Source: Desulfarculus sp. (lineage in GTDB: Bacteria > Desulfobacterota > Desulfarculia > Desulfarculales > Desulfarculaceae). Taken from it: a stretch of DNA of 64,000 nt. Shown piece after piece: positions 1 through 11,993 of this stretch; positions within the stretch are counted from its first letter, which is position 1, and every line of letters starts with the position of its first letter. The stretch spans positions 102,577-166,576 of the forward strand of contig JACRDC010000037.1 of the NCBI GenBank assembly GCA_016218705.1, read 5' to 3'. A program made the translations under genes and the position numbers. Below the pieces are notes generated by a model. The model was given only the letters and a program-made list of their open reading frames with translations. It was not told the origin of the DNA and did not search any database.

Positions 1-365
1 CGGCCAAAGGGGGGATTGCTTATCACCAGACCGAAGCCGCCGGCGGGCAGGGCGGGGTGGTCCTGGGTCAGGTCGTGCTCCAGCACCTGGCCGGCCAGGC
101 CGGCGGCTTGGAAGTTGTGGCGGCAGCATTGGGCGGCGGCGGGGTACAGCTCCACGGCGCAATATGGCCCGGCCAGGCCCCGGGCGTGCAGCAGCAGGCA
201 CAAGGGCCCGCAGCCGGCCCCCAGGTCGGCCACCGGCCCCGTGGCCGCCGTGGCGAAGAAGGCCAGCAGCACGCTGTCTATGGAGAAACGGTAGCCCTGG
301 CGCGGCTGGCGCAGGGTCAGGCGCCCCAGGCGGTCGGTGGTGAAGCCTTCCTCCGCCTGGGGCAT
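1..365 (-). CDS. tRNA1(Val) A37 N6-methyltransferase-like (TrmN6 family), 3' end outside window
   Basis: Probable SAM-dependent N6-adenine methyltransferase acting on tRNA. The visible N-terminal ~120 residues include YRFSIDSVLLAFF, as in YfiC/TrmN6 proteins, a SAM-binding loop ADLGAGCG, and the catalytic NPPF motif of N6-adenine methyltransferases just before the window edge. The start codon is the ATG at 363-365, 8 bp after the stop of the DUF1015 gene, so the two are probably co-transcribed. The C-terminal part lies beyond position 1. HemK-like or other MTS-fold methyltransferases share the NPPF motif; the spacing of the first motif favours TrmN6. The tRNA target itself is inferred from family only. 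Confidence 0.8.
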   Translation of the reverse strand, partial: MPQAEEGFTTDRLGRLTLRQPRQGYRFSIDSVLLAFFATAATGPVADLGAGCGPLCLLLHARGLAGPYCAVELYPAAAQCCRHNFQAAGLAGQVLEHDLTQDHPALPAGGFGLVISNPPFG

Positions 366-373
366 GGCGAGGC

Positions 374-1732
374 TCAGTCCTGGCAGCCGGCCGCGTCCTC
401 CTCGGGCACGATGAGGTGGAGGACCAAGCCGGTGAGCACCTTGGGATAGAAGTAAGTGGATTTGCGGGGCATGACCAGCCCCTGCTGGGCCACCGCCTCC
501 ACCTGGGAGACCTTGGTGGGGTTCATCAAGAAGGCCAGGCGCGATTGGCCGGCCTGCACCTCGTCCACCACCTCGTCCAGGCGGGAGAGGTACTTGATGG
601 TGTGCAACTGGTCGGTGGCGTTGTTGTCCAGGCCCAGGATGTGGTCCAGCACCACGTCGTTGAGCACCATCACGTCCAGGTCCTTGAGGGCCGGCTCGGT
701 GGCCTGCATGGGGCCGGTGCGGCGCACGCCCACCTTCAGCGAGAGCACGTAGAAGGACTGGCTGTCCATGCTGGCCATGCCGAAGCTGGGGCGCTTGAGC
801 CCGGCCTTGGCCAGGGAGTCGGCCAGGCGCTGGCGGGCCTTTGCCTGGTCGTCGCCGTAGGGTATCTCCTCCACGTTGAAGTATCGCCGGGCCATGACCA
901 GGAAGTCCTTGGCGTCGAAGCCCTCGCGGTAGGGCACCACGCGGTGGCAGGGGAAGACGGTCAGCCCGGGGTCGCTCATGGAGCACAGGTAGGTGAGCAC
1001 GTAGTTGAAGGTGGCCTTGTCGCCGCGGCCCGGGTACAGCCCGCGCAGGTGATTGCGGTAGTTGAGCCCGGTCTCGTAGCGGTGGTGTCCGTCGGCGATG
1101 AAAATCTTCTTGTCGGCCATGAGCCGCTGGGCCTGGCGGCAGGCCTCCGGGTCATCCACGGCGTAGAGGCGCTGGGGCAGGCCCATGGGGTCCACGAAGT
1201 CGGCCAGGGCTAAAGGCCGGCGGGCCTGCTCCAGCAGGGTATGCACCTCGTTCTCCCCATCGGGGTACAGGGCGAAGATGGGCGAGACGTTGGCCCCGGT
1301 GGCCTTGGTCAGCTTGAAGCGGTCTTCCTTGTGGCCGGTGAAGGTCTTTTCGTGGGGCAGGATCACCCCGCTGGAGTAGTCTTCCACTTTCAGCGCCGTG
1401 AAGAAGCCCTTGCGCACCCTGGTCTGGCCGTCGGAGTCCACGTAGGTGGTCTCGCTGAGGTACAGGGCCGGTTTTGGGTCGCGGGCTAGGATGCCCTTGG
1501 CCATCCAGTCGCGCAGGTGGGCCCCGGCCCGGGTGTAGATGTTGTCCTCCACGGTCTCGACCTCGGCGGGCTTGTTCAGCTCGACGCGGATGATGTTGTG
1601 GGGGTGGGATTGGTAGAATTCATCCTGCTGGCGGGCGTTTATCACGTCGTAGGGTGGCGTGACCACCTTGTTTAGCGAAGGAATCTTATCTTGATCGTAA
1701 CGCAGGGCCTTGAATGGCGCTATGACGGCCAT
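374..1732 (-). CDS. DUF1015 family protein
   Basis: A 452-residue cytoplasmic protein of the DUF1015 family, whose biochemical role is not established. Family hallmarks are visible: an N-terminal PFKALRYD stretch, VTPPYDVI, HPHNIIRVEL near residue 45, and FIADGHHRYETGLNYR in the middle; the HH pair in the last motif is strongly conserved in the family. Length is typical. There is no signal peptide or membrane segment. It is the first gene of a minus-strand pair with the TrmN6-like methyltransferase and diverges from the small zinc-ribbon gene across about 220 bp, which should hold both promoters. In many bacteria this family sits near serine or glycine metabolism genes, but nothing here supports that. 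Confidence 0.9.
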   Translation of the reverse strand: MAVIAPFKALRYDQDKIPSLNKVVTPPYDVINARQQDEFYQSHPHNIIRVELNKPAEVETVEDNIYTRAGAHLRDWMAKGILARDPKPALYLSETTYVDSDGQTRVRKGFFTALKVEDYSSGVILPHEKTFTGHKEDRFKLTKATGANVSPIFALYPDGENEVHTLLEQARRPLALADFVDPMGLPQRLYAVDDPEACRQAQRLMADKKIFIADGHHRYETGLNYRNHLRGLYPGRGDKATFNYVLTYLCSMSDPGLTVFPCHRVVPYREGFDAKDFLVMARRYFNVEEIPYGDDQAKARQRLADSLAKAGLKRPSFGMASMDSQSFYVLSLKVGVRRTGPMQATEPALKDLDVMVLNDVVLDHILGLDNNATDQLHTIKYLSRLDEVVDEVQAGQSRLAFLMNPTKVSQVEAVAQQGLVMPRKSTYFYPKVLTGLVLHLIVPEEDAAGCQD

Positions 1733-1951
1733 GTTTTGAGCCTCCAGGTCGGTAACGTGTGTCTTCCGAGCGCCGGAAGAAGGGTTTTAACTACACCAAA
1801 GCGCACCAAGTTTCAAGCCGCAAGCGCCCGGGGCCGCCCCGCCGCCCCCGCCGCACTTGACGCGGCCCGGCCCAGGCGGGCAAAATCTAGATAGGCGCCG
1901 CCCGGGGCGCCTTCCACCAGCCCCCAATCATCTAGCGCAAAGGAGGCACTA

Positions 1952-2131
1952 GTGAGCACGCCCCGTCATTGCCCTGGTTTCGAGGCCAACAAAACCCTGA
2001 CGGCCTTTATCTGCAAATGCCCCAACTGCGGGAAGGAAAAGGAGATTTTCTCCGACGAGTTCGACAAGGAGCACACCTGCGCCGGTTGCAAGCAGAAGAT
2101 AGACTTCAGCAGGTGCACCCTGGAAACCTAG
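1952..2131 (+). CDS. Small zinc-ribbon protein, 59 aa
   Basis: A GTG-initiated reading frame of 59 residues with a strong Shine-Dalgarno AGGAGG at 1941-1946, five bases ahead of the start. It encodes two CxxC pairs (CPNCGK and CAGCKQ) about 19 residues apart, a classic zinc-ribbon arrangement, plus two more cysteines near each end. The middle is acidic (EIFSDEFDKEH). The ribosome-binding site and the spaced CxxC pairs argue that this is a real gene despite its size. The function is unknown; the fold suggests nucleic-acid or protein binding. It stands alone between a divergent DUF1015 gene and a multi-hairpin repeat that may also terminate it. Confidence 0.8.
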   Translation: MSTPRHCPGFEANKTLTAFICKCPNCGKEKEIFSDEFDKEHTCAGCKQKIDFSRCTLET

Positions 2132-2192
2132 GGTTAGTCCAGCCGCATTAAGCGGCTATACGCGGCGACAAAGGTGTTTGCATATCTTCGCC

Positions 2193-2327
2193 GCCTACAG
2201 GCGGGCCATGGACGGCCCGCCCGAAATCAGGCCAAATGATAATTTGGCCTGATTTCGAAAGCTTGCCAAAATGAACTTTTAGCAAGCGCCAAGAGGAGAA
2301 AGCCATGAATGGCTTTCTCCGGCACAC
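2193..2327. repeat. Multi-hairpin dispersed repeat, copy 1
   Basis: A chain of stem-loops: GCGGGCCATGGACGGCCCGC (2201-2220), then a long stem at 2222-2258 (CGAAATCAGGCCAAAT and its complement), a GCTTGCC/GCAAGC stem around 2261-2286, and a GGAGAAAGCCAT/ATGGCTTTCTCC stem at 2295-2320. Nearly the same string occurs in reverse orientation at 42785-42914, with differences mostly in the loops. A further hairpin (GCGGCGA/TCGCCGC, 2162-2194) abuts it on the left. It resembles REP or BIME-type elements. Confidence 0.8.
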
Positions 2328-2340
2328 TAGTACCTTGCAT

Positions 2341-2383
2341 GGGCGGTTGGCGGCGGGTGGACGGCACCCGCCCTCAACCGCCC
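2341..2383. other. Long GC-rich hairpin
   Basis: GGGCGGTTG pairs with CAACCGCCC across 2341-2383, and inside it GGCGGGTG pairs with CACCCGCC, leaving a small loop. It lies just after repeat copy 1 and about 210 bp before the kinase operon. There is no T-run, so it is not an obvious intrinsic terminator. The rest of 2384-2593 shows nothing firm. Confidence 0.5.
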
Positions 2384-2593
2384 AGCCTTACACATTGACT
2401 TGAGACCCGCCAACGGCTCACACTTAAAGCAGAAAAGCCAGCCCCTGAACGCCACCCGCATGCAGACCCAAGGCCGTGGTCTCCGCTTGGAGACGGGCTC
2501 GCCCTTAATCCGGCGGCCGGGTGGGTGAGAGGTGGAACCACAAAACGCCAGGGCCAACACGAGGCCAGGGCGGCTTAGCGGCGGTCATGGGAA

Positions 2594-5410
2594 ATGTCTT
2601 TCGCAACGGGTAGCATTCGCGCGCGCCTGATGGTCCTGGTGCTCTTGGCCGTACTGCCGGCCCTGGGCATCATCCTGTATTCGGCGGCCCAGCAGCGGGA
2701 CCACGCCCTGACCATGGCCAAGGAAAAGGCCCTTGGTCTGGCCAGGGAGGTATCCCGTTTGCAAAACGAACACTTGGCCAGGGCCGAGGACATGGCCTTC
2801 ACCCTGGCGCAGACCTCCCAGGTGCGGGGCTTGCAGGCGGCGGCCTGCACGGAACTCTTCGCCGCCATCATGCGCAAGACACCCCAGTTGGGCAACCTCT
2901 CGGCCTGCACCCCCGACGGCTGGGTCTTTGCCAGCGGCCACCCCCTGCCCCAGCCGGTGAACATCAGCGACCGCCCCTGGCTGCAGCAGACCCTGCGCGA
3001 GGGCCGGCCGGCGGTGAGCGGCTATGTCCTGGGGCGCATCATCAACAAGCCGATCATCGCCGTGACCCAGCCCGTCGTGGACGAGAAGGGCGCCCTGCGG
3101 GCCGTGCTGGTGGCCTCCTCGGATTTGCAGTGGCTCAACCGTTCCCTGGACGACCTGGGCATCCTGCCCGGCGGCGCCTACGTGACCATTATTGATTCCC
3201 AGGGCGTGGTCCTGATGCGCCACCCCCACCCGGAGGGCCTGCTGGGCCAGGCCCTGCCCAACGCGCCCCTGGCCCAGGCGGTGCTGGGCCGGCGGGAGGG
3301 GGTCGTGCAGGCCATGGGCATTGATGGCGCCCAGCGGGTTTACGGCTTCGCCCCCCTGCATCCGGGGCGCGATTATGCCTACGCCATCGTGGGCATCCCC
3401 GAGGACGAGGCCTTCGCCGAGATACAACGTAACCATGCGCGCGATCTTCTGCTGCTGGGGCTGGCCTTGGCCTTGGCCCTGGCGGCCACCTGGCTGGTGG
3501 GGGGCCGCCTGCTGGCGCGCCCCGTTGACTCCCTGCTGCAAGTGACCAAGCGCCTGGCCCAGGGCGACCTGGCGGCCCGCAGCGGCCTGCCCCGGGGTAG
3601 CGACGAGCTGAGCCAACTGGCCGCGGAGTTCGACGGCATGGCCGAGTCGTTGGCCTGGCAGTACACCGAGCTTCAGCAGAGCCTGGATTTGCTGTCGGCC
3701 AGCAACCGGGCCTTGCGCATGCTTGGCCACTCCAACCAGGCCATGATCCGGGCCGGCGACGAAACCAGGCTGATGGAGGAGGTCTGCCGCATCGTGGTGG
3801 AGGAGGGCGGCCACCAGATGGCCTGGGTGGGCTTGGTCATGCAGGGTGAGGGCCAGCCGCTGCGGCCCGTGGCCCGTTGGGGGGACCGGGATGGCTTGGC
3901 CGAGGCCCTGCAATTGACCGGGGCCGAGGGCCGGCGGGGCAACGGGCCCGCCGCCGTCCTTTCCGGCGGGCCGATGGCCTTCGACGATCTGGCCGGCGAC
4001 CCCGAGGGCGCGCCCTGGAGGGCCGCCGCCCTGGAGCGCGGATACGCCTCGGCCATGGCCCTGCCCCTGCGGGCCGACGGGGAGATACTGGGCTCCCTGC
4101 ATGTCTACTCGGCCAGGGTGGAGGCCTTCCCCCAGGAGGAGGTGAACCTGCTGGCGGAGATGGCCGACGACCTGGCCTTCGGCATCAAGGGCCTGCGGGC
4201 GCGCGGGGAACTGGAGCGGGCCACGGAAGAGCTACGCCGGCACCGCGACGACCTGGAGGGGCTGGTGACCGAGCGCACCACCGAGCTGAACCAGGCCAAC
4301 GAGCGGCTCAAGTGGGAGATGGCCGAGCACCTGCGGGCCGAGCAGCAGGCCTTGAAGCTGGCCGCCATCGTGGAATCTTCCACCGACGGCATAATCAGCA
4401 AGGGCCTGGATGGACTGATTACCAGTTGGAACCAGGGGGCGGAGCAGATATACGGCTACCAGGCCGAGGAGGTGCTGGGTAGGCATACCTCAATGCTGGC
4501 CCCGCCGGAGCGGGCAGGCGAGATCAGCGCGATATTGGACCAGATCAAACAAGGACAAGCGGTCAGTCACTTTGAAACGGTGCGCCGGCGCAAGGATGGC
4601 TCTTTCTTCGATGTGTCTTTGAATGTCTCCCCGCTGCGCGACAGCCAGGGCCAGGTCATAGGCGCCTCCACCATCGCCCGCGACATAACCGAGCGCAAGT
4701 TGGCCCAGGCCGAGTTGGCCCGCTCCAACGCCGAGCTGGAGCAGTTCGCCTACGTGGCCTCCCACGACCTGCAAGAGCCCCTGCGCATCGTGACCAACTA
4801 CCTGCAACTGCTGGAGCGGCGCAACAAGGGCCGGCTGGACGCCGACGCCGAGAAGTTCATCACCCAGGCCGTCAAGGGCGCGGCCAGAATGCGCGGCCTG
4901 ATCCAGGATCTGCTGGCCTACTCCCGGGTGGGCACCCGGGGCAAGTCCCTGGAGCTGGTCAGCGCCGAGACGGTCATGGAGGACGTGCAGGCCAACCTCA
5001 AGATTGCCATCGAGGCCTGCGGGGCCGTGGTGACCAGCGACCCCCTGCCCACGGTGAGGGCCGACGCCAGTCAGTTGGGCCAACTCATGCAAAACTTGGT
5101 GGGCAACGCCCTGAAGTTTAGGGGCACCGACCCGCCGCGGGTGCACGTCTCGGCCAGGCGGGAAGGCGGGGAGTGGGTGTTTGCCGTGCGCGACAATGGC
5201 ATCGGCATCGAGCCCCAATACCTGGAGCGCATCTTCGGCGTGTTTCAGCGCCTGCACACCCGCGCCGAGTATCCCGGCACGGGCATCGGCCTGGCCATCT
5301 GCCGCCGGATCGTGGAGCGGCACAAGGGTCGCATCTGGGTGGAGTCGCGGCCGGGCCAGGGCACGGCCTTTTACTTCAGCATCCCGGCCGAGGAAGGAAG
5401 GCAGCCATGA
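2594..5410 (+). CDS. Membrane sensor histidine kinase (Cache-HAMP-GAF-PAS-HisKA-HATPase)
   Basis: A 938-residue inner-membrane kinase. Two transmembrane helices (about 12-32 and 283-304) flank an extracytoplasmic region that looks like a dCache sensor. HAMP follows (about 305-360), then a GAF-like domain (375-535), a coiled coil, a PAS domain (588-705) with the usual DITERK exit, a HisKA domain with the phosphorylatable His in [11 protein letters not shown] (near 725), and a HATPase domain with DNGIGI and GTGIGLAI. The HDLQEPLR box is of the phytochrome-kinase type, whose partners are often small stand-alone receivers; the next gene is exactly that, with an ATGA overlap. It is the first gene of an eight-gene signalling operon. 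The ligand is unknown. No strong ribosome-binding site is visible ahead of the ATG. Confidence 0.9.
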   Translation: MSFATGSIRARLMVLVLLAVLPALGIILYSAAQQRDHALTMAKEKALGLAREVSRLQNEHLARAEDMAFTLAQTSQVRGLQAAACTELFAAIMRKTPQLGNLSACTPDGWVFASGHPLPQPVNISDRPWLQQTLREGRPAVSGYVLGRIINKPIIAVTQPVVDEKGALRAVLVASSDLQWLNRSLDDLGILPGGAYVTIIDSQGVVLMRHPHPEGLLGQALPNAPLAQAVLGRREGVVQAMGIDGAQRVYGFAPLHPGRDYAYAIVGIPEDEAFAEIQRNHARDLLLLGLALALALAATWLVGGRLLARPVDSLLQVTKRLAQGDLAARSGLPRGSDELSQLAAEFDGMAESLAWQYTELQQSLDLLSASNRALRMLGHSNQAMIRAGDETRLMEEVCRIVVEEGGHQMAWVGLVMQGEGQPLRPVARWGDRDGLAEALQLTGAEGRRGNGPAAVLSGGPMAFDDLAGDPEGAPWRAAALERGYASAMALPLRADGEILGSLHVYSARVEAFPQEEVNLLAEMADDLAFGIKGLRARGELERATEELRRHRDDLEGLVTERTTELNQANERLKWEMAEHLRAEQQALKLAAIVESSTDGIISKGLDGLITSWNQGAEQIYGYQAEEVLGRHTSMLAPPERAGEISAILDQIKQGQAVSHFETVRRRKDGSFFDVSLNVSPLRDSQGQVIGASTIARDITERKLAQAELARSNAELEQFAYVASHDLQEPLRIVTNYLQLLERRNKGRLDADAEKFITQAVKGAARMRGLIQDLLAYSRVGTRGKSLELVSAETVMEDVQANLKIAIEACGAVVTSDPLPTVRADASQLGQLMQNLVGNALKFRGTDPPRVHVSARREGGEWVFAVRDNGIGIEPQYLERIFGVFQRLHTRAEYPGTGIGLAICRRIVERHKGRIWVESRPGQGTAFYFSIPAEEGRQP

Positions 5411-5844
5411 CCAGCGTCAAGGCCTTGCAGGTGTTGATGGTGGAGGACAACCCCGACGACGTGGACCTGACCAGGGAGGCCCTCAAGGACGCCAAGGTGG
5501 TGGTGGACATGGAGGTGGTGCAGGACGGCGTGGAGGCCATGGCCTTCCTGCGCAGGGAGGGGCCTTACGCCCACGCCCCACGGCCGGACCTGATACTCCT
5601 GGACCTGAACATGCCCCGCAAGGACGGGCGCGAGGTGCTGGCCGAAATCAAGGCCGACCCCAGCCTGCGGCGCATACCGGTGGTGGTCCTGACCACCTCC
5701 CAGGCCGAGGAGGACATCATGCGGGCCTACGACCTGCACGTCAACTGCTACATCGCCAAGCCGGTGGACTTCGAGCAGTTCATCAAGGTGGTCAAGGCCA
5801 TCGAGGGATTTTGGTTCTCGGTGGTAACCTTGCCCAGGGAGTGA
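5407..5844 (+). CDS. Single-domain response regulator (Rcp1-like receiver)
   Basis: A 145-residue stand-alone receiver. The acidic pair is in [11 protein letters not shown], the phospho-acceptor Asp in [13 protein letters not shown], the Thr/Ser in VVLTTS, and the Lys in IAKPVDF. The NPDD signature and the extended helix after the Lys are typical of Rcp1-type partners of phytochrome-like kinases. The start ATG overlaps the stop of the upstream kinase (ATGA), so translation is coupled and the two very probably form a cognate pair. With no output domain it should act by protein contact or as a phosphate shuttle in a relay to the other receivers of this operon. Confidence 0.93.
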   Translation: MTSVKALQVLMVEDNPDDVDLTREALKDAKVVVDMEVVQDGVEAMAFLRREGPYAHAPRPDLILLDLNMPRKDGREVLAEIKADPSLRRIPVVVLTTSQAEEDIMRAYDLHVNCYIAKPVDFEQFIKVVKAIEGFWFSVVTLPRE

Positions 5845-5849
5845 GGGAC

Positions 5850-7765
<1,916 letters not shown>

Positions 7766-7769
<4 letters not shown>

Positions 7770-8866
7770 GCAGGAGGGACTTGAGTTCGGTGCTGGTGGT
7801 TGACGACGATCCCGTCAACATCCATCTGCTGCTGGAGACCCTCAAGGAGCGGTACAAGGTCATCGCCGCCACCAACGGGGCCAGGGCCTTGGCCATGGCC
7901 CAGGGCGGCCAGCCCCCGGACCTCATCCTCCTGGACGTGAACATGCCGGGCATGAGCGGCTACGAGGTCTGCCGGCGGCTCAAGGAAGGCGAGGGCACCA
8001 GGAGCATCCCCGTGATCTTCGTCACGGCCCTGGACTCCCGCCATGGCGAGGCCGCCGGCCTGGCCCTGGGGGCGGCGGATTATATCACCAAGCCCTTCAT
8101 ACCGGCCCTGGTGCTGGCCCGGGTGCACAACCACCTGGAGCTCAAGCGCCACCGCGACCACCTGGAGGAGATGGTGCGCCAACGCACGGCCGAATTGCAG
8201 GAAACCCGCGACGTCATCATCCTGAGCCTGGCCTCCCTGGCCGAGACCCGCGACAACGAAACCGGCAACCACATCGCCCGCACCCAGCACTACGTGCGCC
8301 TGCTGGCCGAGGCCTTAAGCAGCCAGCCCCGCCACGCCGAGCACCTCACCCCGCAGACCGTGGACCTTCTGCAGAAGTCGGCCCCCCTGCACGATATCGG
8401 CAAGGTGGGGGTGCCCGACGTGATCCTGCTCAAGCCGGGCCAGCTCACACACGAGGAATTCGAGGAGATGAAGAAGCACGCCGTCTACGGCCACGACGCC
8501 ATCCAAAAGGCCGCGGACCGCCTGGGCCCCAATTCCTTCCTGGCCCTGGCCCAGGAGATCGCCCACACCCACCATGAGCGCTGGGATGGCAACGGCTATC
8601 CCCGTGGCCTGGCCGGCGAGGACATCCCCCTCTCGGGCAGGATGATGGCCCTGGCCGATGTCTTCGACGCCCTGGTGAGCCGCCGGGTCTACAAGCCGCC
8701 CATCCCCTTTCCCCAGGCCGTGGAGATTATCGCCCAGGGGCGGGGCACCTTCTTCGACCCCCAGGTGGCGGACGCCTTTGCCCTGCTCAAGGAGGAGTTC
8801 CGCCGGGTGGGGCTGTTCCACGCCGACCATGACGAGGAGCGCGCGGCACTGGAGCGGACAAAATAA
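7766..8866 (+). CDS. Response regulator with HD-GYP phosphodiesterase domain
   Basis: A 366-residue RpfG-like protein predicted to hydrolyse cyclic di-GMP. The receiver (about 8-125) has VDDDP, LLDVNMPGMSG and TKPF. A short coiled coil leads to an HD-GYP domain (165-345) with all key motifs intact: the HIARTQHY region, LHDIGKVG, HAVYGH, HTHHERWDGNGYP and ALADVFDAL. Its start overlaps the stop of the hybrid kinase, so it is a likely direct target of that relay. A roughly 100-bp gap follows before the next gene, the widest in the operon, which could hold an internal promoter though none is obvious. Activity is inferred from intact motifs. Confidence 0.95.
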
Positions 8867-8966
8867 CTTCCGCAAAGCTATAATAAAAACAGCCGGGCGG
8901 CGGCCGGCGCCGGCGGCGCCGAGGCGCGCGAACCTATTGATGGGCGGCTTATATCGAGGCAAGGCC

Positions 8967-11900
8967 ATGTCAGATTTGACCATTCTGTACATAGAGGACG
9001 AGCGGCCCCTGTTCACCCTGGTGGAAAACCTCATGGCCAAGAGGGGCTACCCCGCCCGCCTGCTGTGGGCGGACAGCCTGGCCAAGGGGCTGGAGATGCT
9101 GTCAGACTATGAAATCGGCCTGGTGCTCCTGGATTTGTATCTGCCCGACAGCCAAGGCCTGGAGACGGTCAAGAAAATCCGCGCGGCGGCGCCGCAAACC
9201 CCCATCGTGGTCCTGACCGGCCAGGGCGATTACGACCTGGCCGACATGATCCTGGAATCGGGCGCCCAGGAATACCTGGAGAAGGATGAACTGCGGCCCA
9301 GGGTGCTCTTTCGCGCCATCCGCTACGCCAGCGAGCGCAAAAAGATGGAGGACCGCCTGCGCCAGGCCAAGACCGGCCTGGAGGAACAGGTGGAGGAGAG
9401 GACCCAGGAGCTTTACAACGCCATACGCAACCTCAACGAGGAGGTGACCGAGCGCCGCCTGGCCGAGGATGCCCTGCGCGAGAGCGAGGCCCACTACCGC
9501 CTGCTGGCCGAGAACATCACCGACGTGATCTGGACCGCCGATTTGGGGATGCGCTTCAAATACCTGAGCCCCTCGGTGAAGCTGCTCTTGGGCTATCAGG
9601 TGCCGGAACTGATGGCCATGCGCCGGCGGGACGTCTTCACCCCCGCCTCCCTGGAGTTGGTCTCGCGGGCCATCGAGACCGCGCTAGCCCAACAACGCGC
9701 CGGCCAAGGTGATCCATCAAGCGCCTTGAACCTGGAACTGGAGCTCAGGCGCCGGGACGGCTCCACGGTGTGGACCGACACCCGGTTCAGCTTCCTGCGC
9801 GACCAGGCCGGGGTGCCCAAGGGGCTGTTGGCGGTGACCAGGGACATCACCGAGGCCCGGGCCATCCGCATCGCCATGCAGAGGAACTACGACAAGCAGA
9901 ACGCCATCAATTCCCTGCTCAACCTGACCCTGGAAGAAATCACCCTGGAGGACCTGCTGACCAAAGCCCTCAACATCCTGTTGGGCATCCCCTGGCTGAC
10001 CTCCGAGTCCCGGGGGGCCATTTTTCTTGTCGAGTCAGACCCCGATCATCTGGTCATGAAGGTGCACAGCGTCCTGTCCGAGAGCAAATGCCAACTGTGC
10101 GCCAGGATACCGGTGGGCAAGTGCGTCTGCGGTCAGGCCGCGGCCGCGGGCAAGACCATCTTCGTGGACCGGGTGGACCATCAGCACGAGTTCAGCCACC
10201 CAGGCATGGAAGGCCATGGCCATTACTGCGCGCCCATGCTCATGGGGGGCCAGCCCATGGGCCTCATCAACCTGTGCCTGCGCGAGGGCTTTGTACCCCA
10301 GGAGGGGGAGGAGGAATTCCTCACGGCCTTTGCCAACGCCCTGGCCATGGCCGTGGCCCACCACCGCTCCGGGCAGGCCCTGCGCGAAAGCGAGACCCGC
10401 ACCCGCACCATATTAAGCCTGCTGCCCGACCCCCTGGTGGTCTATGACATGCAAGGGCGGGTCATCTTAATCAACGAGGCCTTCGAAAAGACCTTTGGCT
10501 GGACCATGGAGGAGTTGAGGAACAAGAAAATTACCTTTGTGCCGCCAGAGTCGTTGCAGGAAACCATAGACAATGTCAACCGGATGATTTCCGGCGAAGG
10601 AGTGGTGGCCTTCGAGACCAAGCGCCTGACCAAGGACGGCCGCAAGCTGGACGTGTTGATAAATACCGCCACCTTTCACGAGGCTGGCCGGCAGGCCGGC
10701 AATATCGTGGCCTTCCGCGACATCACCGAGATCAAGCTGGTGGAAAGCGCCCTGCGCGAGAGCGAGGTGCGCTACCGCAACCTGGTGGAGACCATCTCCG
10801 AGGGCCTGCTGGAGGTGAACAAGGACAACCGGATAACCTTCTGCAACAAATTCTTCGCCGACACCCTGGGCTACGAAAAATCGGCGCTGCTGGGCGTGAA
10901 CACCTTGGGACTGCTGGATGAAAGAAACCAGGCCATCCTGCGCGACCAATGGGAAAAGCGCCAGCAGGGCAAATCCAGCCGCTACGAGTTGGGCTGGACC
11001 AAGGCCGACGGCAGCACCCTGTACTGCCTGGTTTCCGCCACCCCCCTGTACGACAGCCAGGGCAATTTTCAGGGATCCCTGTGCCTGGTCACCGACATCA
11101 CCGAGCGCAAGCTCCTGGAGAGCCAGCTCTTGCAGGCCCAGAAGCTGGAGTCCATCGGCCAACTGGCGGCGGGCATCGCCCACGAGATCAACACCCCCAC
11201 GCAGTATGTCTCCGACAACACGCGCTTTTTGCGCGAAGCCTTCTACGACCTCACCCGGGTTATGGTCAGCCACCTCAAGCTGGCCAAGCTGGCCGCCGGC
11301 CAAGAACCTCCCGCCGGCCCGGCCCTGTCCCAGGCGCTGAAGGAGGCCCAGGCCCAATACCAGGAGATTGACGGCGACTATCTGCTGGAGGAGGTGCCCA
11401 ACGCCATCGAGCAGACCCTGGAGGGGCTTGGGCGCATCTCCACCATCGTGCGCTCCATGAAGGAGTTCGCCCATCCCGGCCCCGACACCAAGACCCCCAC
11501 CGACCTTAACCGGGCCATCGAGAACACCGTCACCGTGGCCAAGAACGAATGGAAGTACGTGGCCGAGGTGGTCACCGACCTGGCCCCGGACCTGCCGCCA
11601 GTGCCCTGCGTGCCCGGCGAGTTGAACCAGGTATTCCTGAACATCATCGTCAACGCCGCCCACGCCATCGGTGAGATGCACCAGGAGGGCCAGGGCCAGG
11701 AAATCAAGGGCCAGATCAGGATCAGCACCCGCCTGCTGGGCTCGGAGGTGGAGATACGCTTCTCCGACACAGGCCCGGGTATCCCTGCGGCCATCCGCAA
11801 CCGCGTCTTTGATCCCTTCTTCACCACCAAGCCCCCGGGCAAGGGCACCGGCCAGGGCCTGGCCATCGCCTACCGGGTGATCGAGGACAAGCACGGCGGC

Positions 11901-11993
11901 AAGCTGTCCCTGGAGAGCCTGGAGGGCCAGGGGGCCACCTTCATCATCCGCCTGCCCCTTCAAGAATCCAGCGGAAGGGACCAGCCCCAATGA
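8967..11993 (+). CDS. Cytoplasmic hybrid sensor kinase (REC-PAS-GAF-PAS-PAS-HisKA-HATPase)
   Basis: A 1008-residue protein. The ATG at 8967 is chosen because the receiver begins there (ILYIEDE) and a purine-rich GAGGCAAGG precedes it. Order: receiver 5-120 with LLDLYLPDS; coiled coil; PAS about 175-300; GAF about 313-480; two more PAS domains about 478-595 and 593-715, each ending in a DIT-E motif; HisKA with [15 protein letters not shown] (His near 735), of the ZraS/long-loop type with extra helices; HATPase to about 1003 with [10 protein letters not shown]. The GAF domain contains C-x2-C and CVCG cysteines that might bind a metal or sense redox state. There are no membrane segments. The downstream HDOD regulator overlaps it by four bases and is the likely partner. 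Confidence 0.92.
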   Translation: MSDLTILYIEDERPLFTLVENLMAKRGYPARLLWADSLAKGLEMLSDYEIGLVLLDLYLPDSQGLETVKKIRAAAPQTPIVVLTGQGDYDLADMILESGAQEYLEKDELRPRVLFRAIRYASERKKMEDRLRQAKTGLEEQVEERTQELYNAIRNLNEEVTERRLAEDALRESEAHYRLLAENITDVIWTADLGMRFKYLSPSVKLLLGYQVPELMAMRRRDVFTPASLELVSRAIETALAQQRAGQGDPSSALNLELELRRRDGSTVWTDTRFSFLRDQAGVPKGLLAVTRDITEARAIRIAMQRNYDKQNAINSLLNLTLEEITLEDLLTKALNILLGIPWLTSESRGAIFLVESDPDHLVMKVHSVLSESKCQLCARIPVGKCVCGQAAAAGKTIFVDRVDHQHEFSHPGMEGHGHYCAPMLMGGQPMGLINLCLREGFVPQEGEEEFLTAFANALAMAVAHHRSGQALRESETRTRTILSLLPDPLVVYDMQGRVILINEAFEKTFGWTMEELRNKKITFVPPESLQETIDNVNRMISGEGVVAFETKRLTKDGRKLDVLINTATFHEAGRQAGNIVAFRDITEIKLVESALRESEVRYRNLVETISEGLLEVNKDNRITFCNKFFADTLGYEKSALLGVNTLGLLDERNQAILRDQWEKRQQGKSSRYELGWTKADGSTLYCLVSATPLYDSQGNFQGSLCLVTDITERKLLESQLLQAQKLESIGQLAAGIAHEINTPTQYVSDNTRFLREAFYDLTRVMVSHLKLAKLAAGQEPPAGPALSQALKEAQAQYQEIDGDYLLEEVPNAIEQTLEGLGRISTIVRSMKEFAHPGPDTKTPTDLNRAIENTVTVAKNEWKYVAEVVTDLAPDLPPVPCVPGELNQVFLNIIVNAAHAIGEMHQEGQGQEIKGQIRISTRLLGSEVEIRFSDTGPGIPAAIRNRVFDPFFTTKPPGKGTGQGLAIAYRVIEDKHGGKLSLESLEGQGATFIIRLPLQESSGRDQPQ

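Noticed and set aside
2585..4102. A 505-codon antisense frame under the first kinase
   Set aside because: Same GC-bias artefact; the plus strand encodes recognisable HAMP and GAF domains.
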